This document shows positions 44,451-56,184 of a stretch of DNA of 64,000 bases, one piece after another (positions within the stretch are counted from its first letter, which is position 1; the number at the start of each line of letters is the position of its first letter). The position numbers were made by a program, and so were the translations under genes. Source of the DNA: Dastarcus helophoroides (lineage: Eukaryota; Arthropoda; Insecta; Coleoptera; Bothrideridae); NCBI GenBank assembly GCA_028583605.1, contig CM053327.1, forward strand, positions 29,810,626-29,874,625, written 5' to 3'. The notes below the pieces were generated by a model. That model was not told where the DNA came from. It did no database searches and was given only the letters and a program-made list of their open reading frames with translations.

Positions 44451-46473
44451 TACCCCGCATGTTTAATACATAATATGCATTGAAACTGTCTAAATGTATC
44501 GGTTAGTTATTAAAGGGAATGTTAACTTTAAGGAAAATTCCCACTTTTGATAGCACCCTCCAACTTTAAAATAAATGAATTTTTTTGATGAAAATTGCTT
44601 CAAAAATTCACTGATCTAGGAGACGGAGACTTTAAAAAATTCATGTTCTTAGCTTAAATAATTTGATTACCCTCAGTACTACCTTCATAAACAATATTAA
44701 AAATAAATGTTAGAGAAAAACAGTTATCGGATAAATATTGACAAGATTTCAAAAATTTAATTATTATAAAAAAGTAAAATTGATGAAACTGAAACTTTTA
44801 CAATAAATTTAAAATTATTATATTTCGGACGACACCAATACAACCTTAATGTTGAAATGTTATACTTACTCTGTAAGCTAAATGAGTCCTGAAAGAATAA
44901 AAAATAAATTAGTATTATAAAATGCTTTAATTAAGTAATATCATTTTAAACGATTCAAATTATATCTGAATAAATTAATTCAAATTTTTATCAATTTTAT
45001 GGAAAAAATTGGCGATTTTCATAAACATTAAATGTATAAAAAGTTGAACAATTCAATGTCAAACATCGAATTTGAATAACATTTCGACTATTCGACTTTT
45101 TCCAGAGAAACTTCTTTAAATTTAGGGATTAGTTGGGATTTTAAAAACTTAAAAATTCAATTTTTCTTAACATTGACACAAAATATAGATTTTTTTTCGA
45201 ATGTCAAATTAAAACCCGAAATTAAAAAAAATTAAAAATTTCAAGATTAAACTCGACAGAAAATTTTAAAATTCATGTAGAAAATTCCCACCACTAATTT
45301 TCACTGTAATGGAAAAAGATTTACTTTAAATTTAAATATTTGACTCTCATTTGAAATTCTATCGAAACATTTTTTAGAAATCGAAATTTGAGAGAATTTT
45401 TCTTGATGAAATAATTTTTGCAAGACATGTAATTCATAAAATTCAAAAAGTGTTACTTATTTTCTAGAATTTCAATTCCGAACTCGAAATGTTGATTCCT
45501 TTTTTTAAATTTGAATGTTTATTTCTAAAATTTTCTTATTTATAAAATAAATAAATAATAAAAAACTTGGAAAGTTAAAGTCTGAATTCGAATTGACCCA
45601 AAAGTATTAAACATTTCCTTTAATTTTTTCGAGAGTGAAAGTTAGAAAGGTTGTCCAAGAATATTTTTTCAGCTGTTTTTTTCTTTCGGTCATCTAAGTA
45701 ACTACCCATAGAATTGACAAAAAAATAAATGAACAGTATTTATTTTTTATAGTTTTTAGCTGACTTTGCATGGGCACTTTGTCAATTACCACTTTGTTTT
45801 CAAAAGAAAAAGGTGACCTTCCAGAAACTTCCAGAGAATGAACTTTCAAGTAAGTTAACATTTCAAAGCCGAATTTTGGGAAGAATATCGAAGTTTAGAA
45901 AAGATAAGACGATTTTTGAAAGAAAATAGAAATTTATATATAGAAAAATAGAAATTTAAATATGGATTTCCTTGAGGAAGCCGAATTTTGACCAAAAAGT
46001 CGAAATGTAGAAATTTTAAAGTCGAAATGTAGAAATTTTGAAGGTGAAATTTTGAGAAAAAAGTCTCGTAGCTGAATAAATATTTTCGCAAATTTTAGAA
46101 GTATACTTTTAAAACCAAAGCAAACTAGATTTTTAATTGAAATCAAACCCAAATTCTGTTTTCCAGTATTTGGGCTAAAACTTTAAATTTCGAAAAAAAA
46201 GTCGAACTTTACAAGTTAAAACCTAAATTTCCATAAAAAAGTCATATCGAAATTGAAATAAAAATTTTAGAAAATAAGTAGCAGTTTCGAAATTTACAAA
46301 ATGAGAGCAATGTTCAAAAAAATTGTCAACAGTTTTAGCAAACTTTTGACATTAATGTTTAAAATTAATAGGGCATACATATACATTAAAATTGCAATAC
46401 TTATAACTTACTGCTTCAATAGATTCAAATAGCTAGTGAAGCAGCTTACCGATCAAAAACTAAAATAACTTAC
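44451..46473. other. AT-rich stretch; one possible microexon
   Basis: Mostly permuted AT words. On the minus strand, TTTCAG/GACTC (exon start 44888) and ACAGA/GTAAGT (exon end 44870) delimit a 19-nt candidate exon that could belong to the gene starting at 46641. This rests on splice consensus only. Confidence 0.35.
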
Positions 46474-46641
46474 CAATCTTGATTTTGTTTTTGATCCCCT
46501 TCGGATTTCAGCTTCTTTAACAGCTTTTTCTAAAAGCTCTGTTAAGAAATCGTTCACATCTTTCATATTTTGCGGATCACTCTTGAATTGTTCTATCCTC
46601 ACTTCGAGAGATTGATTTATGTCCAAGTTTAACTTTGCCAT
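46474..46641 (-). CDS. First coding exon of an unknown small protein
   Basis: Minus strand, ATG at 46641-46639 in the context ACAATGG. The exon encodes exactly 56 codons and ends at a consensus donor, TTG/GTAAGT (46472-46473). The translated segment is charged and helical: SLEVRIEQFKSDPQNMKDVN, DFLTELLEKAVKEAE, then a basic end (RRGSKTKSRL). The frame is far more protein-like than its surroundings and composition is less AT-rich. I do not recognise the family. Downstream exons are not certain; a 19-nt candidate lies at 44870-44888. A TTTATATAC word lies about 25 bp upstream of the ATG, close for a TATA box. Confidence 0.6.
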
Positions 46642-48751
46642 TGTATAGACTGTTTTGTATATAAATGTGAGCTAAGTTTACGTACTGTTATTTCCACTTT
46701 ACGTACTGTTATTTCCAAAGTCCATAAAAATTATCCAATTTCCTCAATTGTACCTGCAATTTGTTTACGTTGAAAAATTGTAGGTTATATTAAATGCCCA
46801 CAAGCTTACCAGTTCTATCAAATGTGTGTGCGGCACACTGAAATAATGATCAGTTGCATTTCATACCTGAGATTTGTTTTTTTTTCCTTCTACATCACAA
46901 ACGTATTAAAAGATAACGAAAGAATCTGGGTCATTACCTTTAAAAGGCCATAGAATAACACAGCAACTAAATTCCCCTCGACAGTCGCAATCACCCGTTT
47001 AGTATCCATAAGTGGTAGTAAATAGAGGGCGGATTTATATGCAACTTATATATAGGATGACCAGAAATACAGAATAAAATTCATATCTTTGAGTTAATTT
47101 TCTTTAAAACGCCGAAACATGTTAAGGTAGTACCACAAAACATATATGTGTAGTACTGCCGATACTGCTAGAGTCAAAATCATATCAAAAGTATACACTG
47201 TCTCGTTTGATTAACGTAATATTTAAACTAGGCAACGTGGCGATGGATTAAAAAACATAGAAATATTGATATCAGTGACCAATGTCACTGTCAAAATAAT
47301 TCAGTGACAATAAAGAAATATTTCATTGAAAAAGTAACAGAGTTGCATAAAAAACGTTAGAAAACGGGCTCTAGTAGGTTACCTTAACAAATTAATTAAC
47401 GGGCAGTCTGGCAAAGTGCGTAACATAACCTTAAAACCAAAGTAAACAACGATGTAGGATCACAGAATCCTTTATACAAAAACGACGTTGCCATATCTAA
47501 TAAACTACCTATAAAATACGATAAAAAATAGATTTTTTTATGTTTATTCGCTAATTACTTCTATCATACGTTCTAAAGTGGTACTTCCAAGTACCGAAAA
47601 TGTTTTATGTGTTATTTTCCATCGTTTTCTCCCTTTTTACTGAAATCTGAACAGTAGTTTTTGTAAAATATGATAAAACATCTAGTTTCCCGTAAGACTC
47701 AATGTTAAAAGTATGAAATTTAAAATATCAACAGTTTTTTTCTGGTTGTCTGTAGCTCTTCAAAAATTTAACTGGTCCATTATCCTGTTATAATCAATCA
47801 ATATGATGAATTTCATTAAATTCTGAACGGTAATTCTAAACTGACAGTACTACTTTAACTGATTTTAATTTTTTCCCATCTTTCGGTTATATAATAATTA
47901 ATTTTTTTTCAACCCCCTAACCCCCAACTACTCCTACTTTTTTTCTCTCAAATAGAAACATAAGGCATGAGGGGCTCGCCGAAAAGCTTACAAAAAACCG
48001 CATCCAGTCATCATTTTTCAAAATAAACGCGGTCATTAAATGTTTGCTGCTCATTTAATTTCAGAGCATATTTTGTAAAAAAAAAATTATACATCATAAG
48101 CATATTTTATTTTTACATATTTTGCATAGAGTCCGCTCTCTAGTTATAACCGACAACCGAGCTAACGTGAAAGCAAATTGGTAGGGAAAATTGAAAACGC
48201 AAAGGGATAAGGAATTACAGATGTGCGTTCGAAAGCAATGAAGTGTGAACCCCATTTTAGAGCTAAAAGACTCTGAAGTTTTTAATATATCAGAGGCAAA
48301 AAAAACATAGGAGGGACTCGCGTTTTTTTTAAATGCATTGCTTATTAAAAGTTGAAAACAAAAGTGTTATTACATTTTACATTTTTTTTATTAGATAAAA
48401 TAAAAATTATTTAAATATGATTCTGATATACAACATAAAAGGTATAGTTCAATTCACATAAATGTGCTTAAGAGTAGGCCTTGAAATATTAAATTAACTT
48501 TTAGTTACCAAACCGTTAGTTATCAAAGCTACTAAAAAATATCACTAAAGCTGGCTTCACGCGTAAACATTTTGATGTATTAATGTGTTGCCTATATTTC
48601 AGGGGTTGGTTGACAGAAATAATCTAATGAAATTAGATTTCAATTGCATCGTAATAAACTTGCATATATTCGTATATACAAGGCTTATTATCTCAGCAGA
48701 GAGTAATGCTTCAATTAGCATGTAGCGAAAATGTTTGCGTGATAAACAGTT
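46642..48751. other. Intergenic, nothing firm
   Basis: A direct repeat of CGTACTGTTATTTCCA lies at 46681 and 46700, just upstream of the 46641 gene on its 5' side. The rest shows mixed composition with no gene or element that I can name. Confidence 0.5.
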
Positions 48752-48969
48752 AAAAGTCAGTTACAAGTCACCCAATGGAGGTTTGCTCTCTTGGATACTT
48801 ATACCACTGACTAACGGCTTTAAATTGGAAGTGTGTACAACCACCGTACCATGCTGACGAGGCCAAGGAAGGCCGAAACCAGTCTATGGTTGCGGTTGTA
48901 CATATTTTCAATTTTAAGCACGTTTAACTGTTTAATTACAGAACATTTAATTGGTCATTTGTCAAAAGA
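48752..48969 (+). repeat. Dispersed repeat carrying hammerhead C
   Basis: Close relative of 19675-19885 over its whole length, in the same orientation relative to the ribozyme. The 29-kb separation and different flanks show that it moved as a unit. Confidence 0.75.
48834..48902 (+). ncRNA. Hammerhead ribozyme C (type I)
   Basis: CTGACGA (48854-48860), stem II GGCC/GGCC (48861-48864, 48871-48874) with loop AAGGAA, GAAA (48875-48878), stem III A-T and C-G closed by a CA loop, and cleavage triplet GTC (48882-48884). Inner stem I pairs ACCATG (48848-48853) with TATGGT (48885-48890), using one G-U. Outer stem I pairs TGTACAACC (48834-48842) with GGTTGTACA (48894-48902) perfectly. Relative to copy B, differences in the stems keep pairing (A-U for G-U, G-U for A-U), which argues for selection on the structure or recent common origin. 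Confidence 0.9.
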
Positions 48970-49171
48970 AATAATCAGATTACATGTTTTCCATATTATT
49001 TTTACTTCCATTATTGATGATTTAATAATGTTTAGCAGCAATTGACATAAAATATAAAAGAATCACTCTTAAAATAACCGATAACAAATCGAAATATTTA
49101 ATGATATTGTAGGAGACAGCAGATACCGAGAATACGTTATGTGAAGTGAATGAGTAGAGTTAAGAGTAGTG

Positions 49172-49243
49172 GTGGCGATGGCTCCTTGGTTAGGAGTCTG
49201 GCCTGTAACATGAGGGTCCTGGGTTCGACTCCCAGTCGCTGAT
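49172..49243 (+). tRNA. tRNA-like sequence, probably a pseudogene or SINE head
   Basis: The 72-nt span has a perfect T arm (CTGGG/CCCAG around TTCGACT), a perfect B box GGTTCGACTCC, a D-arm-like hairpin with a TGGCTCCTTGGTTAGG A-box-like word, and acceptor strands that pair partly (GCGA with TCGC plus wobbles). The anticodon arm does not form a proper stem, so I do not assign an amino acid. Inverted flanks (GTAGAGTTAAG at 49154 and TCTAACTCTACTAC at 49252) extend the fold. It may be a tRNA-derived repeat. Confidence 0.5.
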
Positions 49244-49484
49244 CACATATTTCTAACTCTACTACAATATTAAGGATTTTAAAGACACAAAACACCATTA
49301 AAAAGTGTCACAGTGCTGCCACACGACCAATATGACTAGTTCTTGTTGCCAATATAAAATTAGTGCCTACTCTGATGCAAATTTAACTACAATGGACATA
49401 CTGTAGATTTTATTTAAAATAGGATGTTATTAGGTTGAATTTTTTTCCAATCCCTCTTCTCCTTTTAATATAGTATTTTAAGGA

Positions 49485-50035
49485 TCAATCAAGTCTCTTC
49501 CGTGACATAAATGCAAATTTTTGCGCCATATCAATAGCTTCTGGACAATTCTTTCTGGAAATAAATCTGCAATCCTTAAATATACCTTCATGTCTTGGAT
49601 ATCCATGCCCACCATCTTTGAAAGTCATGAGACCTTAAATTGATTCTTGAAAGTTGAGACATAGCGGAGAGAACGTAACATTACCTAGTCCATCTATTCT
49701 TCCAGCTAGAAATTCACCTTCGTATCTCATGGAATCAGCTCTCCAAAATGTACCATATCCATGAAACCAACCTTTGTAAAATTCTCCTTCATATCTTTAA
49801 ATCCGAAGAGAAATTAAAGATTAATCAGGTAAATGGTCAATTACCTACATGGCTCCGTCTGAAAAATTGATAACACCAATACCAGAGAATTTTCCATTTT
49901 CAAAAAAACCATCATATCTGGTACCATCCGGAAATATTAAATGACCTTCACCGTGCCTGTGTCCTTGGCTGTTCCAACCTCCGACATAAACTGAGCCATC
50001 CTCATATCGGAAACCACCTCGGGCAGCTATTTGTT
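49485..50035 (-). CDS. MORN4: MORN repeat protein, MORN4/retinophilin type (5' exon missing)
   Basis: Three minus-strand exons: 49849-50035, 49685-49794 and 49485-49633. Donors are AT/GTAGGT and CTAG/GTAATG; acceptors are TTACAG, TTTAAAG and TTTAAG. MORN repeats follow one another: GGFRYEDGSVYVGGW, HGEGHLIFPDGTRYDGFFEN, GKFSGIGVINFSDG, YEGEFYKGWFHGYGTF and RYEGEFLAGRIDGLG. The tail LMTFKDGGHGYPRHEGIF and the final basic segment match the layout of MORN4. In Drosophila the homolog retinophilin works with the myosin III NINAC in photoreceptors. The first exon seen starts in phase and has no ATG, with an in-frame stop upstream, so the start exon lies farther right. A mariner begins about 38 bp beyond. 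Confidence 0.88.
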
Positions 50036-50072
50036 CTGTAACAGAATGATATTCCGTCTACTAAAGTATGTT

Positions 50073-52067
50073 CATCTGCACGTTGCGCAACGCATTATTA
50101 GGGGAGACTGGGGTATTCTGGACCACGGGAATTGCGGACCAGCTTCATATTTTTTTCTCTAATAGTGGTTCATAGCTACAAATAACTGTCGTCAGCTCGC
50201 CTCATGTTAAGCTCATTTTTCCTTCAATACACGAACCGCTACCTCGCTTCGATACCAAATAGAAATGGGATACTTCGAAAAAATTTTTTAACTTTACAGT
50301 TTCCTCTCATTTGACTACACTTTTCGAGAACCAATTCAGGTAAGTATCTTGATAATATTCGCGGAACCTTAAGTCTTCGACAGGAACATGAAGTTTTGCA
50401 TGAAGTTTGTATTGTGTTACTCATATGCTGCCATATTGTAAAAAATGCCTTTCGGGGAATTACGGACCACTTTTGTCGTAGAAAATTATGGATCGCTCGA
50501 TTCTTTACATTTCACAAACTAATTTTGTGTATTTGATGCATACAAGTGATAATTCATGCAAATTTTGAGCAAAGCATTATTTTTCGGCAATTTTTAATAG
50601 TTTTTTGGTTAAATAATAATTTCGTTTCGAACTGAGTTTCATTGCCGTTCGTCACTCCACTTCACTTTGTTCCTCTTTCAAAATAAATCTTCTGCCCTTC
50701 TGAATCAAAAACAAGAAGGTTTTTGTACTACATTTTTTCATTTTTAATCGATTTACAAAGTGGTCCGTAATTTTCCGACATTTTTCAAAATTGCAAAAAT
50801 GCAATTTTTGCGCCAACTGTTATAAGTTGTATAATTTAATACAATTTGACCAAACTGCTGCGACCCAAAGAGAGATTATTAGTTGTACTACAAATTAAAG
50901 TTTGAAATTTTCAGAAAGAAATATTTTTTTACCAGTTTTTAGCCAACATGGAAAGGCGGTCCACAATACCCCAGTCTCCCCTATTAAATTTCTTGCCGTT
51001 GAAATTGTAAAGCCCGCCGAAATTCTTCGTAGACTGGAACCGCAGTTTGGGGATACTTGATTAAAGAAAAAGCAAGTGTATGAATGACAGGAAAAATGTT
51101 TGGAAGGACGAACTCAAGTTGAAAATGAACCCCATGCCCGTCGTCCTCGGACCAGTGTGACTGTGGACAAGATTAACGCTGTTCAACGCTTTTTTGGAAG
51201 GTGAGCACCATTTAACTGTTGGTGAAATTGCAGCTCAAATAGGAATAAGCTTTGGGAATGCTCAATCCATCATTAGAGATGAATTGGAGTTTGGAGAAAT
51301 TTCTGCCAGGTTGGTACCTTCTCTTTTGACTGAAGAACAGAAACAACAACGTCTGGAGATTTGTCAGCTCCATCTTAGACGGTTTCGACGTGAAAGTGAT
51401 GCCTTTTTGCAACCTATCGTTACGTGTGATGAACTTGGGTTCACCATTACACCCCTGAATCTAAACAAGCAAGCTTGGAGTGTAGAAGAAAGGGGAAAGG
51501 TGCACCCATCAAGGTAAAAACTCGCCTCTCAGCTGAAAAGGTTCTTGCGACAGTGTTTTGGGATTTTAAAGGACTTGCGCACGTCGATTTTCTGCATGAA
51601 GTCGTAAGATTAATGCTGCCTATTACTGCCAGCTATTGGATGAAGCAAAACTTCCATATCGGCGGAAGAGGTGCAAATTTTTGGTCAGAAATTTAATTTT
51701 GCTTCCAGAAAATGCCCGCTCCCATTCAGCCAATCTGACACATCAAAAATTAGAGGTAATGCATTGGGTAACATTGGAACACCCTCCTTATAGTCCCCAC
51801 TTATCGCCGTGCGATTATCATATGTTTGGGCCACTGAAAGAAGCTCTAGGAGGTGAGCGATTCCATTATGAAGCTGCTGTTAAGACATTTGTGTTAATTG
51901 GCTGCAAACGCGCTCTTCTGACATTGAAAAAGTCTCAATCCGTAGAGAAAAATGCATAACAAAGTCAAGAGATTATGTAGAAAAACAGCTAATAACTGTC
52001 ACATATGTATCTTGTAGCAATAAATTTTTAAAAACAAATTCCGGTTCATATTTGATTTACCCTCACA
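50073..52067 (+). mobile_element. Mariner, 5' truncated and interrupted
   Basis: The coding part starts at HLHVAQRII (50073), corresponding to MSEQEVHPHVAQRIIINF in the copy at 63.77 kb. It is split by another element (50101-50981), then resumes with FLAVEIVKPAEILRRLEPQF. The HTH is TVGEIAAQIGISFGNAQSII, the first catalytic residue is in VTCDELGF, the second site reads PENARSH (aspartate lost) and the third is PPYSPHLSPCDYHMFG. Stops and frameshifts are present. The 3' end GGTTCATATTTGATTTACCC mirrors the 5' end of the copy at 63.62 kb. The 5' terminal repeat is missing next to the MORN4 exon. Confidence 0.88.
50101..50981. mobile_element. Non-autonomous TIR element nested in the mariner
   Basis: Ends GGGGAGACTGGGGTATTCTG and, reversed, GGGGAGACTGGGGTATTGTG, with TA duplicated on both sides (50099-50100 and 50982-50983). 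Inside are further copies of a TACGGACCACTTT-like word, direct and inverted. No transposase frame. Removing it restores the mariner reading frame order. Confidence 0.88.
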
Positions 52068-53950
52068 TTATCTGTTTTTTTTTTCATATTTTTTGAATAA
52101 TTCTTGCCACTCCAAATATTGATAAAAAAATAATTTTATTGTTTAAATTGTTTTGTCTGATATAATCACGAAATTATAACTTAAAGTTTAAAGAAAAACC
52201 ATTAATGACGATGGTTAAAAATTATTATTTGTTGCTTTAATATGAAAATCGGAATATATTACTGTTTAAAGCTTAACTTTCTTAACTAAATTTATGTTTG
52301 ATTGACATGTATTCAAGCAGTCACACACATAAGTAGGAATATTATCTATGCAAATTAACGTTGGTAAAGTTTTAGTAATCGTTAATCGATTACAATATGT
52401 GGGTATTTGGTCGAGACGTTAAAATAGTATTTAAAAGTATTTGCAACCGTTTTATTCGTGATAATTAACTTTTTTTTGAGAATGTTAGTTTTCTTTTATA
52501 ATTTCGACTTTTTTTAAAACTAAATTTCGGGTTTTATAAAATAATTCTCAAAGCAAGTTTGAAGGAAAAACCTTTTTTCAAAATTTTGTTTTTTTAACTT
52601 TTAATTTTTTTTAATGTTTTTTGAAAAGTTCAGATTTTTTTTTCAGTCGGCCTTATTTCAAAATTTAGACTCTTTTCTTTGGACTTTCTTAAAATATTCG
52701 ACTTTTCCAGGAAATTTGGATATTTTTCAAAATTTCGACTGTTTTAAAAATCTTGACTTTTGAAAGTTTCAATTTTGTAGAAAATGTCGACATTTCTTGA
52801 GAATTTCGATTTTTTATTTGAAAATCCAAACTGTTAATGTCAATATTTTTTCAAAATATCGATTTTTTCCAAATTTTCGCCTTTTTTCAATTTTTTTGCT
52901 TTTTTCTTCCTCAAGTTTCGACATTATTTCAAAATTTCCAAATTTTTTTGTGAATGTTTGCTTTTTCAAAATCTTGACCATTTTTATAAAATTCGAATTA
53001 TTCAAAAATTCGGAGATTTTTTAAAAATCTTTTTTTTTGAAAATTTTTCCATTTCTTATAACTTTGACTATTTTTAAATAAAATAAGTCTGAAAGCAAGT
53101 TTGAAGAAAAAGAGATACAAGTTCAAATTGGAATTTTGTGGAAATGCTCGACATATCGAAAAAGACTAGTAATAAAAAACCACTGCGAGATAAAAAATCA
53201 ATCCAATCTAATGTTGGTGGACGGACTGGTCTGGGTTATCCTTAAAAATGAAATAGAAATACAAATCTTGTCCCCTGAAACCAAGAACGATTAAAAAACA
53301 CAACAGGGGTTGCGAAACGCGTTATAGCAATCTCTGTTGTGTTTTTTAATCTTTCTTGGTTTCAAGGGACAAGATTTGTATTTTAAATCCAAACTCCACC
53401 ATTCCAAAATGTTGCCCGACCTTTTTCGACAAATTGATTTCAAAGTTTCTACCGTACACTAACTACAATTGTATACTTACTGTATTAATTGTATAAAACC
53501 TAAATGACTCTAAATTTTAATATATTTAAAGTTATGTCTTTAAACATTTTGATTTTTTTTTCAATGCTTTTAGTTATATTTTACCTGTTCTCTCCATAAT
53601 ATTTGCACCTCAGATTTTTATTACCAACTAATGTTGCTCATAAAAATACTTGGTGAAATAACTCTAATCTAATTAAAAGAACAAAAGTTATTGATCGAAC
53701 GAATTATGCAGCGCATCTAGGTCTTTTATAACGTTAATTAGATTTATATCTTGGAAATGTTTATTGTAATATGTTCTGTGTTTTACCGTATATTTTTATC
53801 ACTAGATTTACCAGCAATTTAAATATACCTATTTTTGCCAAAACCAGGCAAAATGACTGGTCTTTATGAAAAGTAGGTACTGAGTGAAGCTTTCGGAATT
53901 TATTTGCTTTAAAAAATAACAAATTAAGTTTAATAATACTCATTGTAATA
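52068..53950. other. AT-rich filler with a damaged hairpin repeat
   Basis: 52490-53150 is dense in TTTCAAAATTTCGAC-like words. At 53215-53390 a member of the hairpin repeat family (GTCCCCTGAAACCAAGAACG and its inverted partner) has lost the CTGAAGA part of its tip. No host gene is recognised. Confidence 0.55.
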
Positions 53951-55201
53951 TTGAGGGTACAAATGGAAAACCGCCTTTTTTTTCTCACGATTTGAGGCTT
54001 TATTGTAAAAAACTCGTTACATACTCATTCTTCAAAATAATTTCCATCGTTAGTTACAACTTTTTCCCACCTTTCTGTACTTCTTTTGACGCGATCTACG
54101 AATCGATCCTATTTTTGGCCTCTTCGTAAGAACGAAAGTGCTGTCCGGCCAGGTCATGCGTCATCAATCGAAACAAGTAAAAATCAGAAGGGGCGATGTC
54201 AGGAGAGTACGGCGGATGGGGTAGGACGTCTCATTTCAAAGTTTCCAGGTATGTTTTCACGACCTTGGAAACATGTGGTCGAGCGTTGTTTGCAGAAGTA
54301 TCACCTTGTCGTGCCTTTTCGAGTATTGTGGGCGTTTTTCTTTCAGCGCTCGACTCAAACGTATGAGTTGCGTCCGATAGAGGGCTCCTGTAATGGTTTC
54401 GCCCGGTTGCAATAGCTCATAGTACACTACGCCGAGCTGGTCCCACCAAATACACAGGCATAAGCTTCGAGTCATGAATGTTTGGTTTCGCTGTCGAAGT
54501 TGATGCATGGCCGGGAAGTCCCCACGATTTTTTCCGCTGTGGGTTGTCATAGTGTGTGTATCCACTTTTCATCGCTGGTCACGATGCGATGCAAAAAACC
54601 CTTTCTTTTTTACCGTTAGAGGAGACGTTCGCACGTGAAAAGGCGCCGTTCGATGTCCCTAGGCTTCAGTTCGTACGGCACCCAATGTTCCTGTTTCTGG
54701 ATCATTCCCAAGCATTTTAAGCGATGGAAAACGGCTTGTTGAGTCACGTCTAATGAAGTTGCAGGTTCCTGTTGCGTTCTACAAGAATCTTCATCCAGCA
54801 AAGCTTCCAATTCGGCATCCTCGAACTTTTTCACGGGTCCGAGACGCTCCTTGTCTTCCACGTCATATTCGCCATTTTTTGAAACCATTCTCGACGCGTT
54901 CTTTCACTAATAGAACTCTCACCATAAGTTTCTATAATCATTTGACGCGCTTCAGCTGCATTTTTTCTCGAATTAAATGTAAAACGTATCACTTCCCGCC
55001 AATGACGCTTGTTCGGCTCGAATATCGCCATTTTCACGTACGAACAAAACAAAGCATAGTAAAAATAGACAAACGAGTTGATGTAGAATTGTTGACCGAT
55101 GCCTCAGCTTGCTATATGATGTTTCTGATCGGACTTTTCTAACCATTTTCAACGCTTACGCCACCTCTGGGAAAACGACGGTTTTCTATTTGTACTCTCA
55201 A
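53951..55201 (-). mobile_element. Mariner, near full length, inactive
   Basis: Ends TTGAGGGTACAAATGGAAAA and, reversed, TTGAGAGTACAAATAGAAAA, with TA on both sides. On the minus strand the transposase starts MAIFEPNKRHWREVIRFTFN (55031), continues through a frameshift to KCLGMIQKQEHWVPYELKPR and RIVTSDEKWIH (first aspartate kept), then WWDQLGVVYYELLQPGETIT in another frame. The second catalytic site reads ANNARPHVS (aspartate lost) and the third PPYSPDIAPSDFYLF (kept). Several shifts and stops break the frame. Confidence 0.9.
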
Positions 55202-55230
55202 TACATAAGTAGATTTACTGACATTATCAA

Positions 55231-56184
55231 TTAATCAAAGTTTTAGTGGTTTCTTCTTCATTGGTCACAATTTTTACACACGTAGATTTTTCTTTGAATA
55301 CACTTTCCACATACATTTTTTTGCATATATTGCAAATAATTGTGGTTTTATTATTATTGCAATATTCTATTTGACACCATTTACGCACAGGAATGGTGCC
55401 AGTTGAACTTGGTGTATTAGCTTCTTGTGGTTTTTCCCTTGCAGTCAGATATTCAGAAGCAAGTTCTTCAGCTAAGCGAAGTACAAAGTCTTCCTTGATA
55501 TAGTTTCACCCGTTGTGTTATTCGATAAGTATTGAAGTCTCAAATTTTTTCCTTCGTACGCTCCACGTGCAAACAATATTGCGCCTTCAATTTTGATTGC
55601 GTTAGTGTCCATTTTTCCCCAAAACTCGAGACGCTTCTAACTTTGTACAATTTCTTATATGTTCCAAGATTTGATGGTCAATTAGTAATAAAAATGCGCT
55701 ATTTAGTTTCCCCTTCTTATGAAGGGAATATTATTATTTAATTATGCATATGCAGTAGGCCCGGGTTCATCCTTGAAAATACTTTGAACTGGTAATCTTC
55801 CAGAAACACCCCTTTATCCAATTTTCTTCCAAATAGTTCTGTCTGAAGCAATTTCAGTTTGTTGATTTTGTATTTTATTTTTACCTTTATCTTCGGAGCT
55901 GAAATGCAATCGTATACCTCCTCGTCTACGTTTATTTGGAATATTTTCGTTATCACTGTCACATTGTCTTTATCAGAAATTCCGTTTTCATTACTCTCGA
56001 TAATAATACTGTTATCGCTACTGCTGTGTCGATCACTTTGGTTCTCTAATAATTCACTCTCGCTAACATATAGTTCATCATTTCCACCATCTGAGCATTC
56101 CATAGGTATGTTGGTTTGATTTTCCAAATATGCAGAAGGTTTCATTCGTTTTGCCATTTTCAGGGCCTGACGATAAGCATACAA
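55231..56184 (-). mobile_element. piggyBac-like remnant with core deletion
   Basis: On the minus strand an acidic N-terminal frame (55735-56184; MPYAYR-type start is read as MYAYRQALKMAKRMKPSAYL) is followed by EFWGKMDTNAIKIEGAILFA and YEGKNLRLQYLSNNTTGET (55495-55640), which resemble the start of the piggyBac transposase domain. Near 55495 this jumps out of frame directly to a C-terminal cysteine-rich end (VRKWCQIEYC, IICNICKKMY, STCVKI). The catalytic region is missing, so it is an internally deleted, non-autonomous derivative. Family assignment rests on these short motifs. Confidence 0.55.

Noticed and set aside
48833..49045. 70-codon frame over hammerhead C
   Set aside because: The repeat is explained by the ribozyme fold, and copy B does not keep the same frame as a protein.
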